From: Eublepharis macularius
Taxonomy: Eukaryota > Chordata > Lepidosauria > Squamata > Eublepharidae
Reading direction: 5' to 3'
Length of the DNA: 64,000 nt
Assembly (NCBI RefSeq): GCF_028583425.1
Contig: NC_072791.1
Span: forward strand, 12,171,868 to 12,235,867
Position numbers and translations under genes: made by a program. Shown here in pieces: positions 46,391-64,000 of this stretch (positions are counted from its first letter, which is position 1; the number at the start of each line of letters is the position of its first letter). Below the pieces are notes generated by a model, which saw nothing but the letters and a program-made list of their open reading frames with translations, made no database searches and was not told the DNA's origin.

Positions 46391-47979
46391 AAGTGGCTCC
46401 AAACCAGACGCCTGTCAAGATCGTGCCCTAAAACAGGCTCCTAAAGGTATAAGTTTGAAACTTTGCTTCAGGCTGCTGTTTGTGCAGGCCTTGCACTAGG
46501 CCTGTTGTGTGGAAAGTTCCTTTAGTCTGCTAACTGGCTGCACCTGTGAGTTACTTTGTTCCTGTGAGAAAGTGGCCTTGAGCAGGCCAGAGCCTGGGAG
46601 CTGAAGTAGTCATTAAGCTATACTCTTTCTCATGCTGTAAATAGGGTTCCCAGGTACCCGCCGGTGGTGGGCAAACTCCTGGGGATTTGCCCCCTTGTCT
46701 GCTGATCGCTCAGCAGGAGGGGGCAAGCTCCCAAAGCTTCCCCGCCACTGGCAGGCACCTCAGGAGCACGCATCACAAAAACGTAGCGAAAAATGGAAAA
46801 CAGAAATATGTATTATTTTTCTTTGCTCTTTTTCTTCAATTTTTGTTCTTTTTCTCTTTTTTCTCCATTTTTTTCTTTTCTTTCCTTTTTATTGGATTTC
46901 TAATCAATAAAATAAGAAGTATGCTTTTTAAACAAGGATCTCTGTCACTAGAGATAGCTGTACTATGGCTGGCCACATTTGCCCTCAAGCATGGAAGGCA
47001 GAGTAGACAGCTTTGTGAAGGGTAAACTGCCAGTTATGCATAACCATGTACACATGTACCCTCAAGTCACAACTGAATTATGGTGACCTCCACAAGGAGC
47101 TTTCTAAGCAAGTGCAAAGCAGGGGTGCATCACCATTGCCTTAGGTGTCATGATTTTTATATGGAGTCCTCCAAAACTCTCCTGGGGTGCCACACCCAAA
47201 AAAGCCCTGCTCCTGCAGAGCTCAGCAAATGAAGGTAGGGAAGGGCTTCTGGAGAAGAACTGAATTAACACATGGCAAAATGTAAAGGAGCTTGTTATTG
47301 CAGTACCAAACCATTTTGGACTTTTAGGAGTAAGAGCAAGGCTTAGAAGTGGATCAGTAGGTAGGGTAGATGTTGCAGTGGGGTATGTGCTCCTTATGGA
47401 GAGGCGGCCCCTGGAAAGAAATCCAGTCACCACATAATACACCAAATTCAGTTTCTGAATAGTCTTCAGGGGCAGCCCCAGGTAAAGCTCAGTACAGTAA
47501 TCTAGCCTGGGTGTGACCAGAAGATGTCTGTAGCCAAGTCCTGACCCCAGGAAAGTGGTGCCTCAAACAGAAGGTGGTAACAAGTTCCACGTGTTGCAGA
47601 GGAGGTCTACCTCTCCACTAGCAGACCTGGGTCCAATAGGACTTTCAAGCCACAAACTTATTTCAAAATGTGTAAATTATTTTATTTCAATTAATAAACT
47701 CAAGCACATAAGACATTAGCTACAGTAATACAATCATCTAAATTGTACCTCTACAATCATCCACCACTAGTCATCAACAATCAAGATCATACATAAAACC
47801 TAAACCCATCACCTAAATCATATAAAAACAATGAATAAACTGTTATCATTTAAATCATATTGTCATCAGTTACATCTTATATCTACATAGAACTTGCTTA
47901 TATAAGTTAATTTTTCACTTCTATTTAAATATCTTTCCATCTGTCTTTATATCTAATAATTCTGCTGAACTATTCTTAA
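46391..47979. other. Intergenic, no gene recognised
   Basis: 47053-47125 is a SINE tail in reverse (CTCAAGTCACAACTGAATTA, GGTGACCTCCACAAGG), related to the 17709 element. 47470-47530 is an L2-like 3' fragment. 46815-46900 is a T-rich tract. 47600-47980 is very AT-rich. Confidence 0.45.
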
Positions 47980-48240
47980 TTTGCAGCTATAATAAAAAAT
48001 ACGTTCCATTTTTCTTGAAATTCTGAAATTGGCCTATTGTGTATATTCACATAGTTTATTCTTCCATTCCATTAAATCTGGGCATCTCCCTGCCCTCCGT
48101 TTGGCTGCAAATACTACTCTTGCTGCTGCCACCATGTACTTAAATAGTTCACTATGCATTTGTGTAATATTAATTGGGAAAATATTTAATAACATATTTT
48201 TGGGATTCACCACAAACTTACATTTTTTACTATTTGGCGC
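47980..48240 (-). mobile_element. L1-like LINE C-terminal fragment
   Basis: Minus strand: LFKYMVAAARVVFAAKRRAG then RCPDLMEWKNKLCEYTQ, the conserved C-terminus of L1 ORF2. Confidence 0.7.
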
Positions 48241-48419
48241 AGAGTTGATCCACAGCACCATCTGGATGCTGGCTCTCCCCCTGTTCCTCAGCTCCCACCC
48301 CACCCCAGGCAATAGACCATCACATTCACAGCCCCTCCTGAACACATTGAGTGTCACCCACATTTTGGTGACATTTCCTTCCAGATCTCCGGACTGCCTT
48401 CCCAGGTAGCAATTTCTTT

Positions 48420-48665
48420 GCAGTTCCAATTCAAGGTGCCTACATTAAAACCCTTCTTGTTCCATGACAACTCTCTTCAGTGGTACAATTACATCTCACT
48501 GAGCCCATCCAGGGAGGTCTGGAGAGCAAGTGTCTGTGCCAGAGCCTTTTTGGTAGTGGCACCAGGATTCTGGAAAAGCAGAAGTGGGAGTGAAAAGAGT
48601 TGCCTCCCTAAGCTTTTCTGGAAAGGGTTGCTTTTTAAGACGGCTTTTCTGGGCACAAATATGTT
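48420..48665 (+). mobile_element. L2-like LINE, 3' end
   Basis: REVWRASVCARAFLVVAPGF then WKSR, the usual RAFxVVAPxLW end of L2-like ORF2, plus strand. Confidence 0.6.
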
Positions 48666-50139
48666 TCTGTCCTGAATGCTGCAGGCTGTCTAGGCCTGGG
48701 CTCTGTTTGGCTTGCTTGACTTGGCAGCTGGGAGCTTGCGCCTGGTGAACCAGTTGATCCATCAAGCTAGCCTTCTCAAACCTCAGTCTAAATAAGCGAT
48801 GTGTTAATCAGGCTCAAATGCACATACCGGCAGGAGTTGAAGCTCTTGATGTTGTACTAGTGTTGCCAGGTCCCTTGTGGGGGGGGGGGGGGACACCAGG
48901 GGATGGGGGTCATGGGAGAATCGTGTGGGGGCAGGCAACTTACCTCATGCACGCGCTTTGCGCTCGCTCAAGCTCCAGAATATCCCCCGTGTCATCAGGA
49001 ATGACTTTATTCCTGGAGTGACTTGGAAGAAATGGGTCATGCTGGGGTCTGATCGAGTGAAAATTGCCCCCAAATTTAGCGTTTGGTGCTGGTGTTCACT
49101 CAATTAGCCCCTTGGGCGACCCATTCCAGATCGCGCTAGGAATGTAGTCATACATCAGGCACATGTGGGGGCACTCTGGAACACAGGCGATCATGCTTTG
49201 CCCCCAGCACTGCTTTCCCACACCTTTCAGTTTATTCAGTTAATTATTCCCAGAAAAATATGGGTAAATTCCCTGTGGTCTTTTTGTATCTCCCAACATA
49301 GTATCACTCTGCAGAAGCCTAGAAGCGAGAGGAAAGTTTTCAGCCAGCATCACAGACATGTGTGTGTGTGGGGGGGGGGGGGAGGGATTTAGAGTCAACG
49401 GGAGGGAGGTGAAAGCCCATCTGTTTACATATTTACTTAGTTACTGACCTCATTTATACCCTGCCTTTCTCCTCAGTGGGAACCCAAAACAGCTCTCATC
49501 CTTTTCCTATCCTTCATTGTATCCTTACAACAATAGCCCTGTGAGGTAGGTTAGACTGAACAACTGCCCAACGTCTGCCAATGAACTTCCATGGCAGCAT
49601 GGAGATTCCAACCCCGGGTATTCCAGATCCTAGACCGACCACATCTTATTGGCTTTCAGACCACCCCTCCCACTTCCTGGCAGATGGATGGGTGGTCCTC
49701 TTTATCAGCCGCAGCTCAAGGCACCAACCCAGCCAAAAGGCATTCCAGTTTAAGGCCAGGCAGAGACCCACATCAGTTGCCCTGGTGAACAACCTCCATG
49801 GGCCTGAGGACAAAGGATGCTCACCTGGTGGGAGGGAATGGGAACATAGAACTGGGGGGGTCATCAGCATTCCGATGAGTCTCAGCCCCAATACATGCAG
49901 GTGATCTACCCTTAAGACGTTTGCACCAAGATTAAGTCACATTGGGGACAGCACAGAAGCCGTCAAAGGATGTCCTATGCTGGGGATTCGGAAGTCTGAA
50001 GTCCAACTCCTTTCTTCTAATCCCTGATCCCGCTTTCAAACTCAGCATCTCACGTGCTTCACCAAGCCGAAGGCTGCCAATGCCTCTAACAGAAGCAGCA
50101 AAGACCAGCAGAAGGTTGCGCTGGAAAGATCTGAGAGAA
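48666..50139. other. Intergenic, no gene recognised
   Basis: 48860-49060 begins like a GTTGCCAGGTCCC-type DNA element with a long G run. 49370-49382 is another G run after (GT)n. 49430-49600 (minus) is a SINE/LINE tail (GAGAAAGGCAGGGTATAAAT). Confidence 0.45.
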
Positions 50140-50300
50140 GGGCCTTGGCTCAGCGGAAGAGACTCTGCTTGGCAGACAGGAGGTCCTCGGTTCAATCCCT
50201 AGGAGCATCTCCAGTTAAAAATATCAGGCTGTAGGTGATGTGATGGATGAACCAATGGTCTGATTCAATACAAGGCAGCTTTGTGTGTGTTCATGAGGAC
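50140..50300 (+). mobile_element. tRNA-derived SINE, second family
   Basis: GGCCTTGGCTCAGCGGAAGA (A box), GGTTCAATCCCTAGG (B box), ATCTCCAGTTAAAAATATCA, then GGTCTGATTCAATACAAGGC. Confidence 0.8.
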
Positions 50301-50884
50301 CAGAAACTTGCCTTCACAGAAAACTGGATAACTTCAATGGTGCCTTTTTATGCTTGGAGGGATTTGCTCCATAAACATAGCAGTTGTTGATTGTATCTAC
50401 TTGATTCTCAGGGAGGAAGGTGGAGTATTAATGATGTAAAAAAATTAGTTTTGCTTCTTCTTACTGTGAGGGGAAATCAGGGGGATCACCCATAGCCACA
50501 GACAGCACTATAAAAATGGATTCACTGCTTTGTCTCACCTCCAAAGCCCTAAAACATGGATCCAAGGTACAGATCCTCATGGATCCTCAGGATTTTTACA
50601 CAGGGGTCTCCCTAAACTCTAAATGACAATTTATATCCATGGCCACATAATATGCCACACAAAAAAAATCAGTTCAAGATGTGGCACTTCCTTTGTCCAA
50701 AACTGTATTAAATATGTGGACTGTTATGACTGTTAAAATCACTCCTCCAAAACACATCGGAAAATCACATATCTCACCAATATCTAAGGAGTGACCAACA
50801 AGAACAACAGATGTAGTGTTGCATTCAAATTCATGGATCCTCATGATTATTTCATGGACTCCCATCAAAATTCACTTTATAATC

Positions 50885-51125
50885 CCAAATCAGAACCAGT
50901 GTGATGTAGTGCCTAACATGTCAGAGTAGAATCTGGGAGATTCGGGTTTGAATCCTGCTCTGACAGGGAAGCTGGCTGGGTGACGTTGGGCCAGTGAAAC
51001 ACTCTCCCTAACCTACTTCACAGAATTGTTCTGAGGATAAAATGGAGAACAAGAGAACAATATAAACTGCTTTGGGTTCTCATTGGAGTGAAAGGTGGGC
51101 TATAAATGAAGCAAGTAAGTAAATA
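50885..51125 (+). mobile_element. tRNA-derived SINE, third family
   Basis: AACCAGTGTGATGTAGTGCC, GGGTTTGAATCCTGCTCTG, GCTGGGTGACGTTGGGCCAG, CTGCTTTGGGTTCTCATTGG and an AAGTAAGTAAATA tail. Confidence 0.85.
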
Positions 51126-51477
51126 CAGTTCGTTCTGGATACTGGTGAAATCTGGTGAGAAAGGAGAATCCATTCACATGTCCTCCATTTTCATGTAGAA
51201 TGTGGGGTGTGGTTGGGCCTTTCCCCCTTTCAAACTGGAGCACATATATTTGTGGACCACTATGTTGCTTCATTACTCTCAGAGAAGGAAAAATGGCCAG
51301 AGGCAAAGGGTCGAGTGTTCACTAGTACTCTTTGCTTCTCTGCTCAGAATTTCAACTTCCAAAGCCATCTTTTCGTTATAAAAATCAAGTAGCTATGCAT
51401 AATTTGAAGTTTTCTCTTCACAAAGTAAGCTGTCCACCCGGGCCTGCTGTGCTCGAGGGGAAATTAACCTACTAGAC

Positions 51478-51665
51478 AGGTTTAGTACAGCCAACTCTCG
51501 GGAAATTCCTGAAGATTTGCGGGGGGGGGGGGTGAACCTGGGGAGGGCAGTTTGTGGAGGGGAGTGGGATCTCAGCAGAGTGCAATGCCGTACATTCTAC
51601 ACCACAAAGCAACCACTTCCTCCAAGGGAATTGATCTCTGTAGTCTGGAGATGACCTTACCTGCA
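51478..51665 (-). mobile_element. Partial non-autonomous DNA element
   Basis: GCCAACTCTCGGGAAATTCC, a G run at 51521, and GGAATTGATCTCTGTAGTCT are wording shared with a common reptile repeat; related scraps at 19100 and 63270. Ends incomplete. Confidence 0.5.
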
Positions 51666-51689
51666 TATCATACACTTTAAGAAGGCAGA

Positions 51690-52080
51690 ATGCAACCAAG
51701 ATGATCAAGGGGTTGGAATGTCTTTCCTGTGAAGAAAAGCTGAAGAGTTTGAGACTTTTCAGTCTACAAAAAAGATGGTTAAGAGGTGACGTAACAGAGG
51801 TATATAAAATGATGCATGGGGAACTTGTTCTCTTTTTGCCACGATACTAGAAGTTGAGGGCAGCCAAAGAATTTGATGGGCAGTAGATTCAGTATGGACA
51901 AAGGAAGTACACCTTTACTGAATAAGTGATTAGCCTGAGAATTCAGTGCTACAGGCTATAGCGATTGCCACAAGCATTGATTGCTTTAAAAGGTGGCTAT
52001 AAAAAATCATGGAGGAAGAGGTCTGGCAATGGCTACTAACCAAGGTGACTGAAGGGAACCTTTATATTCAGGTGCAGTCT
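51690..52080 (+). mobile_element. CR1 LINE, 3' end
   Basis: Reads GAAAAGCTGAAGAGTTTGAG, AAGAGGTGACGTAACAGAGG, TATAAAATGATGCATGGGG, TGGAGGAAGAGGTCTGGCAA: the CR1 C-terminal and 3' region. Confidence 0.75.
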
Positions 52081-52261
52081 CAGGAGGGTGGCTGTGTTGG
52101 TCTGCAGTAGACGAGCAAGGTTCGAATCCAGCAGCACCTTAAAGATCAACAAGAGTTTTCAGAGGCAGTAATCCTCTGAAACCCAGTGCTAGCAGGCTGT
52201 TGTTCTAGTCCTATTACATCTGCTTATTAAATTCATCACTGTTAATTGCATTTACTTACAC

Positions 52262-52695
52262 AGAGTGATCAGTCATGAGTCTTTGTGGGAAAGCCTCACT
52301 AGGAGTCTCCAATTGGTGCAAAATGCTGCGGCTCGACTGTTATCAGGAGCGAGCAGGAGCATGAACATCACTCCCATCCTACAGTCGCTCCATTGCCTAC
52401 CTATCAGTTACCGTGCTCAATTCAAGGTATTGGTTATTACAGACAAAGGTTATCACGGCCTTGGTCTGGCAGACCTACAGGACCACCTCCCTCCCTATGT
52501 CCCTCCACGGCAACTTCGCTCATCCGAACAGGGTCTCCTGCAGGTGCCAGGCTGCACATAGGCAAAATCAACAGCAGCTTGTACACAGGCTTTCTCTGTG
52601 GTGGCCCCTACTCTGTGGAACAGCCTGCCCGAGGAGGACAGGCAATCCTCGACTCTACTGGCTGTCTGCAAATGATGAAAAACCAATTTTTTTTA
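52262..52695 (+). mobile_element. L2-like LINE 3' end truncating gene D's finger array
   Basis: MNITPILQSLHCLPISYRAQ then FKVLV (52360-52435), and a TGFLCGGPYSVEQPA-type end near 52600. The final T8A8-like tract (52688-52703) abuts a degenerate finger of gene D. Confidence 0.82.
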
Positions 52696-52733
52696 AAAAA
52701 AAGCATTTTTCACGCTCCACACATAGATATGGT
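52655..52733 (-). pseudogene. Frameshifted finger remnant at the end of gene D
   Basis: After HRE-stop the next frame reads KPYLCVEREKCF, the start of another finger whose second Cys is already Arg. It stops at the LINE junction near 52700. Confidence 0.78.
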
Positions 52734-60306
<7,573 letters not shown>

Positions 60307-60479
60307 CCTCCCTTCCTCTCCAAACAGCCTCCGCCTGCACCAATGGATCACCTTCCTTCTGTCAGATTCTTCTATCAAGGCAATGGGTGGATCTATGACC
60401 TCCTGCAAAGAGAAGGCTGATCTGTTGGAGACAGAGATAGATAGACAAACAGATAAATTAAGTGTGTTTATAAATAAGA

Positions 60480-62505
60480 AGTCAGATGCAGGAAGCGAAG
60501 TTTCTACATAGCAAGCAGAAAGACTCCACACTGCTTAATAAAAGCATTGCTGAACTACAAGCAAATGATTCTTGCAGTGTTCAGAAGCCAGAGAACATTG
60601 CATGGGACCAGGAGTGGAGTGCGTATTTACCAAATGGCTGTGAAGCTAAAAAGAGTGAACTAGGACCGGATCAGAGCACCTGAGAGTCCAAGACATGCTG
60701 CACCTCTCTAATCATTCTGCTGGCAACCGGAGAAGATTTCAGCAGCAGCTTGACTTTTTCATGGAACTTCCAGAGCCACGTAGGAGCCAGAGACGAGAAA
60801 GGGGCCCCTAATTTTGAGCCTTGCGGGGCTCCAAACACCAGACCGATTTCATATCTTTCCACTAACTGTGCATACAAGAACTCTAAATATCATAACAAGT
60901 TGAAATAGCCTCATACGCCAAGTAAAAATGAGGTTTTTGAAGGGTCCTTTTTAAAGTAAGGAGTTAATCTTCGAATGCTGTCTTGATAGGGTACTTTCAG
61001 TCTACAAAGCCTTCCCATTCAAGTTTTTATATTCTGGCCGGGTTTTTATGCTGGATTTTTTATTAATAACAGTTAATCTTTTACGTTTTCATTAAAATGT
61101 CTTTTTTAAGCCAGCTCAGTCAGGTTCTCTGGAGAGGCAGCATAAGAATTCTCTGAAAAAATAAATATTTTTGCCATACAAGAAAGCAAAGCCAGGAAGA
61201 CATTTTTCAGATTTCAGTGGCTGATTTGAGAAACTCAAGTCTGAGACGTGACTTCACAGGACTTGTGGACTCATTAAGAATGGGTTAGATTGTCTCAGGT
61301 GTCCATGATTTCAAGAGGACAGGCGGATTTCCAGAAGCCAAAGATCTTACATGAGCAAAGGCAACAGAAGTGAGCCAGGCTGCAGAAGTCACCCAGAAGA
61401 CAGGGCATTCTTCTGGCAAGAAAAAGTTGTGCTGTGGGCAGTGTTCGACCTTCAGTAAGCCAAAGCGGAATGAAGAGGGGAACTCTCCAAAAATCCAAGT
61501 TTGCTATTCCAGAACACCAAGAAAAAACCAGGAAGGCCACATGAGGACACAACTACAGCAGCCACAGGCTTATGAAAAAAATTATGGGACTGCCTCTCTA
61601 CCTATGCCCCACCACAGCAGCTTTGCTCCCCTGAGCAGGGCCTTCTGCAGCTGCAATCCTGGAAATCGGCAAAATCTACACTTGCCCACGGTTGCCCAAA
61701 TCGTTATACACGTGAAGACCCTATATTAATCAGAGGTATCTCCCCTTACTGACACAATAATTACGTCACAGCACAAAAACACGAATCCAAGGCGCGGATT
61801 CTCCTGCATCCTGAGAATTATTACATGGATCCCCCCAAATTCACTATATCAATCAACCATGGTCATGTGAGTTTGAAGGACCCTATGTAAAAATCCCTAG
61901 AATCTGTGAGGATCCATGTTTTGGAATCAATTTTTTGCACCAACGCATGGCTGCCCTCCTTTTTATATAGGGCGTGCTTCTTGATCACAGCTCTCACTGA
62001 ACTGTCACAATATATCACGGCTGGGGAGGGGCGGGGGGGGGGGCTCTTCATCGCTTACATGACATGGCCAGAATGTATCTTCTCCTGTTCCCTACAAATG
62101 ATGAGCATGTGAAGACAAACTGAATTATTCAGGAGTGCTTTTTCCTCAGACAGTAGGTCTGGGCAGTAAAGAAATGGTTCATACAGATGTGTTGGTAAAG
62201 GGAGAGGGACTGTAGTTTATACTACTGTGTACTGCTTTTTGCTGTAATAATGCTCCTATTGGATAGTTGCTCTGCAGTGGTAATATGTCATATCATTTTA
62301 CTTATGTTTTGTTTCAGCATTGTTTCGGCTCTGTATCAGATGTTTGCTTGCTTCTCAAATTCCTATTGTATTGTTTATTGAATACACTGTTTATTGAATG
62401 TCCGAGCAACTGATCGTATTGGCTTACACTGTGTAATCTGCCTTGAATCTCATGGAGAAAAGCAGACTATAAATTATGTACATCTAATGTAAATAAAATA
62501 AAGAT
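60480..62505. other. Intron 1 of gene D
   Basis: Paralogous to intron 1 of A and B, with the GATCC-rich element (61780-61985), a G run near 62030 and the TCTGCCTTGAGTCT-family tail (62370-62505). No exon seen. Confidence 0.5.
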
Positions 62506-62509
62506 CTAC

Positions 62510-62650
62510 CAACAAGGATGCTATTTTGCTAGAGACTGCAGACAGCCCAACGCAGAGAAAAAACAGCAGGAGATGCCTCCCTTATTGCAAGAACTCACCT
62601 CCACCTCCAGGGAAGCGGAGCTGCCAGAGAGCAAGCAGGTAAGCCCCGGA
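62510..62650 (+). pseudogene. Gag-type zinc-knuckle remnant, antisense to gene D
   Basis: The text GCTATTTTGCTAGAGACTGC and the following PLLQELTSTSREAELPESKQ-type frame match the gene A and B pieces; the first part of the knuckle is lost. Confidence 0.5.
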
Positions 62651-62727
62651 GATCAACGGAGCCCTCTGGCTACTAAGGCCAAAAGCAGGGAAGCATTTGG
62701 CAAAGGAAATATTAGTTCACTACGTAC

Positions 62728-62880
62728 CTCTTTTAAAACAGTCCTCCAGTGTTGCCTTCCCTCCCCTTCTCTGCTCAACGCAAGAGGAGACGGCTGCAAG
62801 TCAGGCGGCCTGCTCTCTTCCGGCCTCTCTAGGAAGGGAGACTCTTTCCCTTTAACCCTTATGTTGACTCTCCAGACAGC
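62728..62880 (-). other. Gene D exon 1 (non-coding)
   Basis: Donor TAAAAGAG|GTACGTAG (exon side at 62728). The exon body (GAAGAGAGCAGGCCGCCTGA) is more CpG-rich than in A-C. 5' boundary not defined. Confidence 0.62.
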
Positions 62881-63551
62881 AAAAAGGACCCCGAGGTTGC
62901 ATATTTAGGGATGGAGTAAATAGTAGTACCGCAAGAAACAGTGGGATGTGTTGAAGACACTAGAGAAATATTTTAGCAATGAAAACATGGAAATACCATG
63001 CTACTATTAACCCTTTTCCTGCCCAAATGCTTTCAGAACAGCACAAATCAGGCTGGAACGGGCACTAAATTAATGCCACTGGACAATATTTTAAAAACGA
63101 AAACCCTGAACTGGAATGCTTTTATTAACCTTTTCCCAGCCGAAGTATTCTGGCAACACCACCTAACAGGCCAGACTGGCACTAAATAAATGATGTATCA
63201 CAAGAAAAAAAACAGTGGGAAGCTTTAAAGACCTCGAAGAACAATATTTTTGAAATGAGGTTCTTTATCACAGGTTCCACCCCCAAATCTCCAGATATTT
63301 CCGAAGCAGAATTTGGCAACCCTTAAGACTGGGGAGGCAGCAAAAGTCCTGCTCTACAATATGACAGATAAGGAAGATATTTTTATTTTATTTTATTCAA
63401 TTTATATTCCACTCTCCCCACAAGATAAGGGGCTTCTAAGCAGCAGCAGGTTTGCCATTATGGCTACAAAAGAAAATTCTGATGGGCTGTATTAAATATT
63501 GAGATTTCAGCTCATAGGAACAGTTTTATTGAAACTGGAAGCGAACAGACA

Positions 63552-63787
63552 CAGAGCGGAACTACAAGTGATGCCTGACACAGGTTGGACACTTGTCAGC
63601 TTCCCTCAAGTTTTGATGGGAAATGTAGGCAGCTTGGCGGAATGTTGGACAAGTGACAGTTGAAAAGTCCATTGGACAGCAGTCGGAGAGCCAAGCTGCA
63701 AGACCAGGATGCCTACATTTCCCATCAAAACTTGAGGGAAGCTGACAAGTGTCCAACCTGTGCCTTTTGTCACTTGTAGTTCCACTC
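63552..63787. mobile_element. 236-bp long-inverted-repeat MITE, second copy
   Basis: Opposite orientation to 41680-41915 and nearly identical. ACAGACA flanks it on both sides (63545-63551, 63788-63794). Confidence 0.85.
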
Positions 63788-64000
63788 ACAGACAGGCTCA
63801 CCAGGAGCCAACTATATACACACAAGCCACGCCCCTTTTCCAAGCAACAACCAATAGGCACACACAACTAGAATCCTTAGTTTGCATTAACTATATACAA
63901 AGTAACTTATTTACAGTACAGTGATTGGTCTTTATTATACAGCACTGATTGGCTGCTGCCAGCAGGAAACAACCAATAGAAATGAAGACTTCAGGAGCCT
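63788..64000. other. Window end with clustered CCAAT boxes
   Basis: CCAAT/ATTGG at 63851, 63924, 63948 and 63973; AACAACCAATAG occurs twice (63846-63857, 63968-63979). No gene seen before the window ends. Confidence 0.45.

Overview
This is animal nuclear DNA from a squamate reptile, probably a lizard; the family cannot be told from the window. The evidence is a tRNA-derived SINE at 30827-31045 with the Sauria SINE layout, a 5S rRNA-derived SINE at 17709-17850, and a mix of CR1, L2-like, L1-like and Ty3/Gypsy remnants. Genes are split by introns with GT-AG junctions. There are no bacterial features.

The backbone is a cluster of four paralogous SCAN-KRAB-C2H2 zinc-finger genes, called A to D here: A (minus, about 10.5-17.65 kb), B (minus, about 21.3-35.6 kb), C (plus, about 36.1-44.7 kb) and D (minus, about 52.7-62.9 kb). 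All share one exon plan: a non-coding exon 1; a SCAN exon with exactly 414 coding bases after the proposed ATG; a 43-nt microexon; an 80- or 62-nt linker exon; a 127-nt KRAB-A exon; and one terminal exon with all the zinc fingers. The phases (0, 1, 0, 1) join without breaking frame, giving predicted proteins of 604, 823 and 580 residues for A, B and D. In C the linker/KRAB block is inverted and truncated, but the microexon and finger exon remain phase-compatible, so a 478-residue KRAB-less SCAN-zinc-finger protein is possible. These are presumed nuclear DNA-binding regulators: SCAN for dimerisation, KRAB for co-repressor recruitment, fingers for DNA recognition.

B and C are head to head with mirrored first exons about 0.9 kb apart (donor to donor). 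An orphan copy of exon 1 at about 20.06-20.30 kb (plus) faces gene A and looks like the remains of a lost fifth copy. The introns carry the same L2-like and CR1 fossils at equivalent places, so those insertions predate the duplications. Later insertions are copy-specific: an L1 and an L2-like LINE cut the ends of the finger arrays of B and D, a CR1 sits in intron 1 of C, and a decayed Gypsy element lies in the KRAB-finger intron of B. That Gypsy relic keeps a capsid segment resembling the SCAN domain, and its pieces run protease, integrase, reverse transcriptase, as in the Gmr1-like group from which SCAN is thought to derive.

The left 10 kb is mostly LINE debris, plus a perfect 117-bp inverted repeat, a foldback repeat family and a possible 3' end of an unrecognised minus-strand gene (about 1.6-2.7 kb). 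The 44.7-52.3 kb interval between C and D is transposon debris and SINEs with no gene I can recognise.
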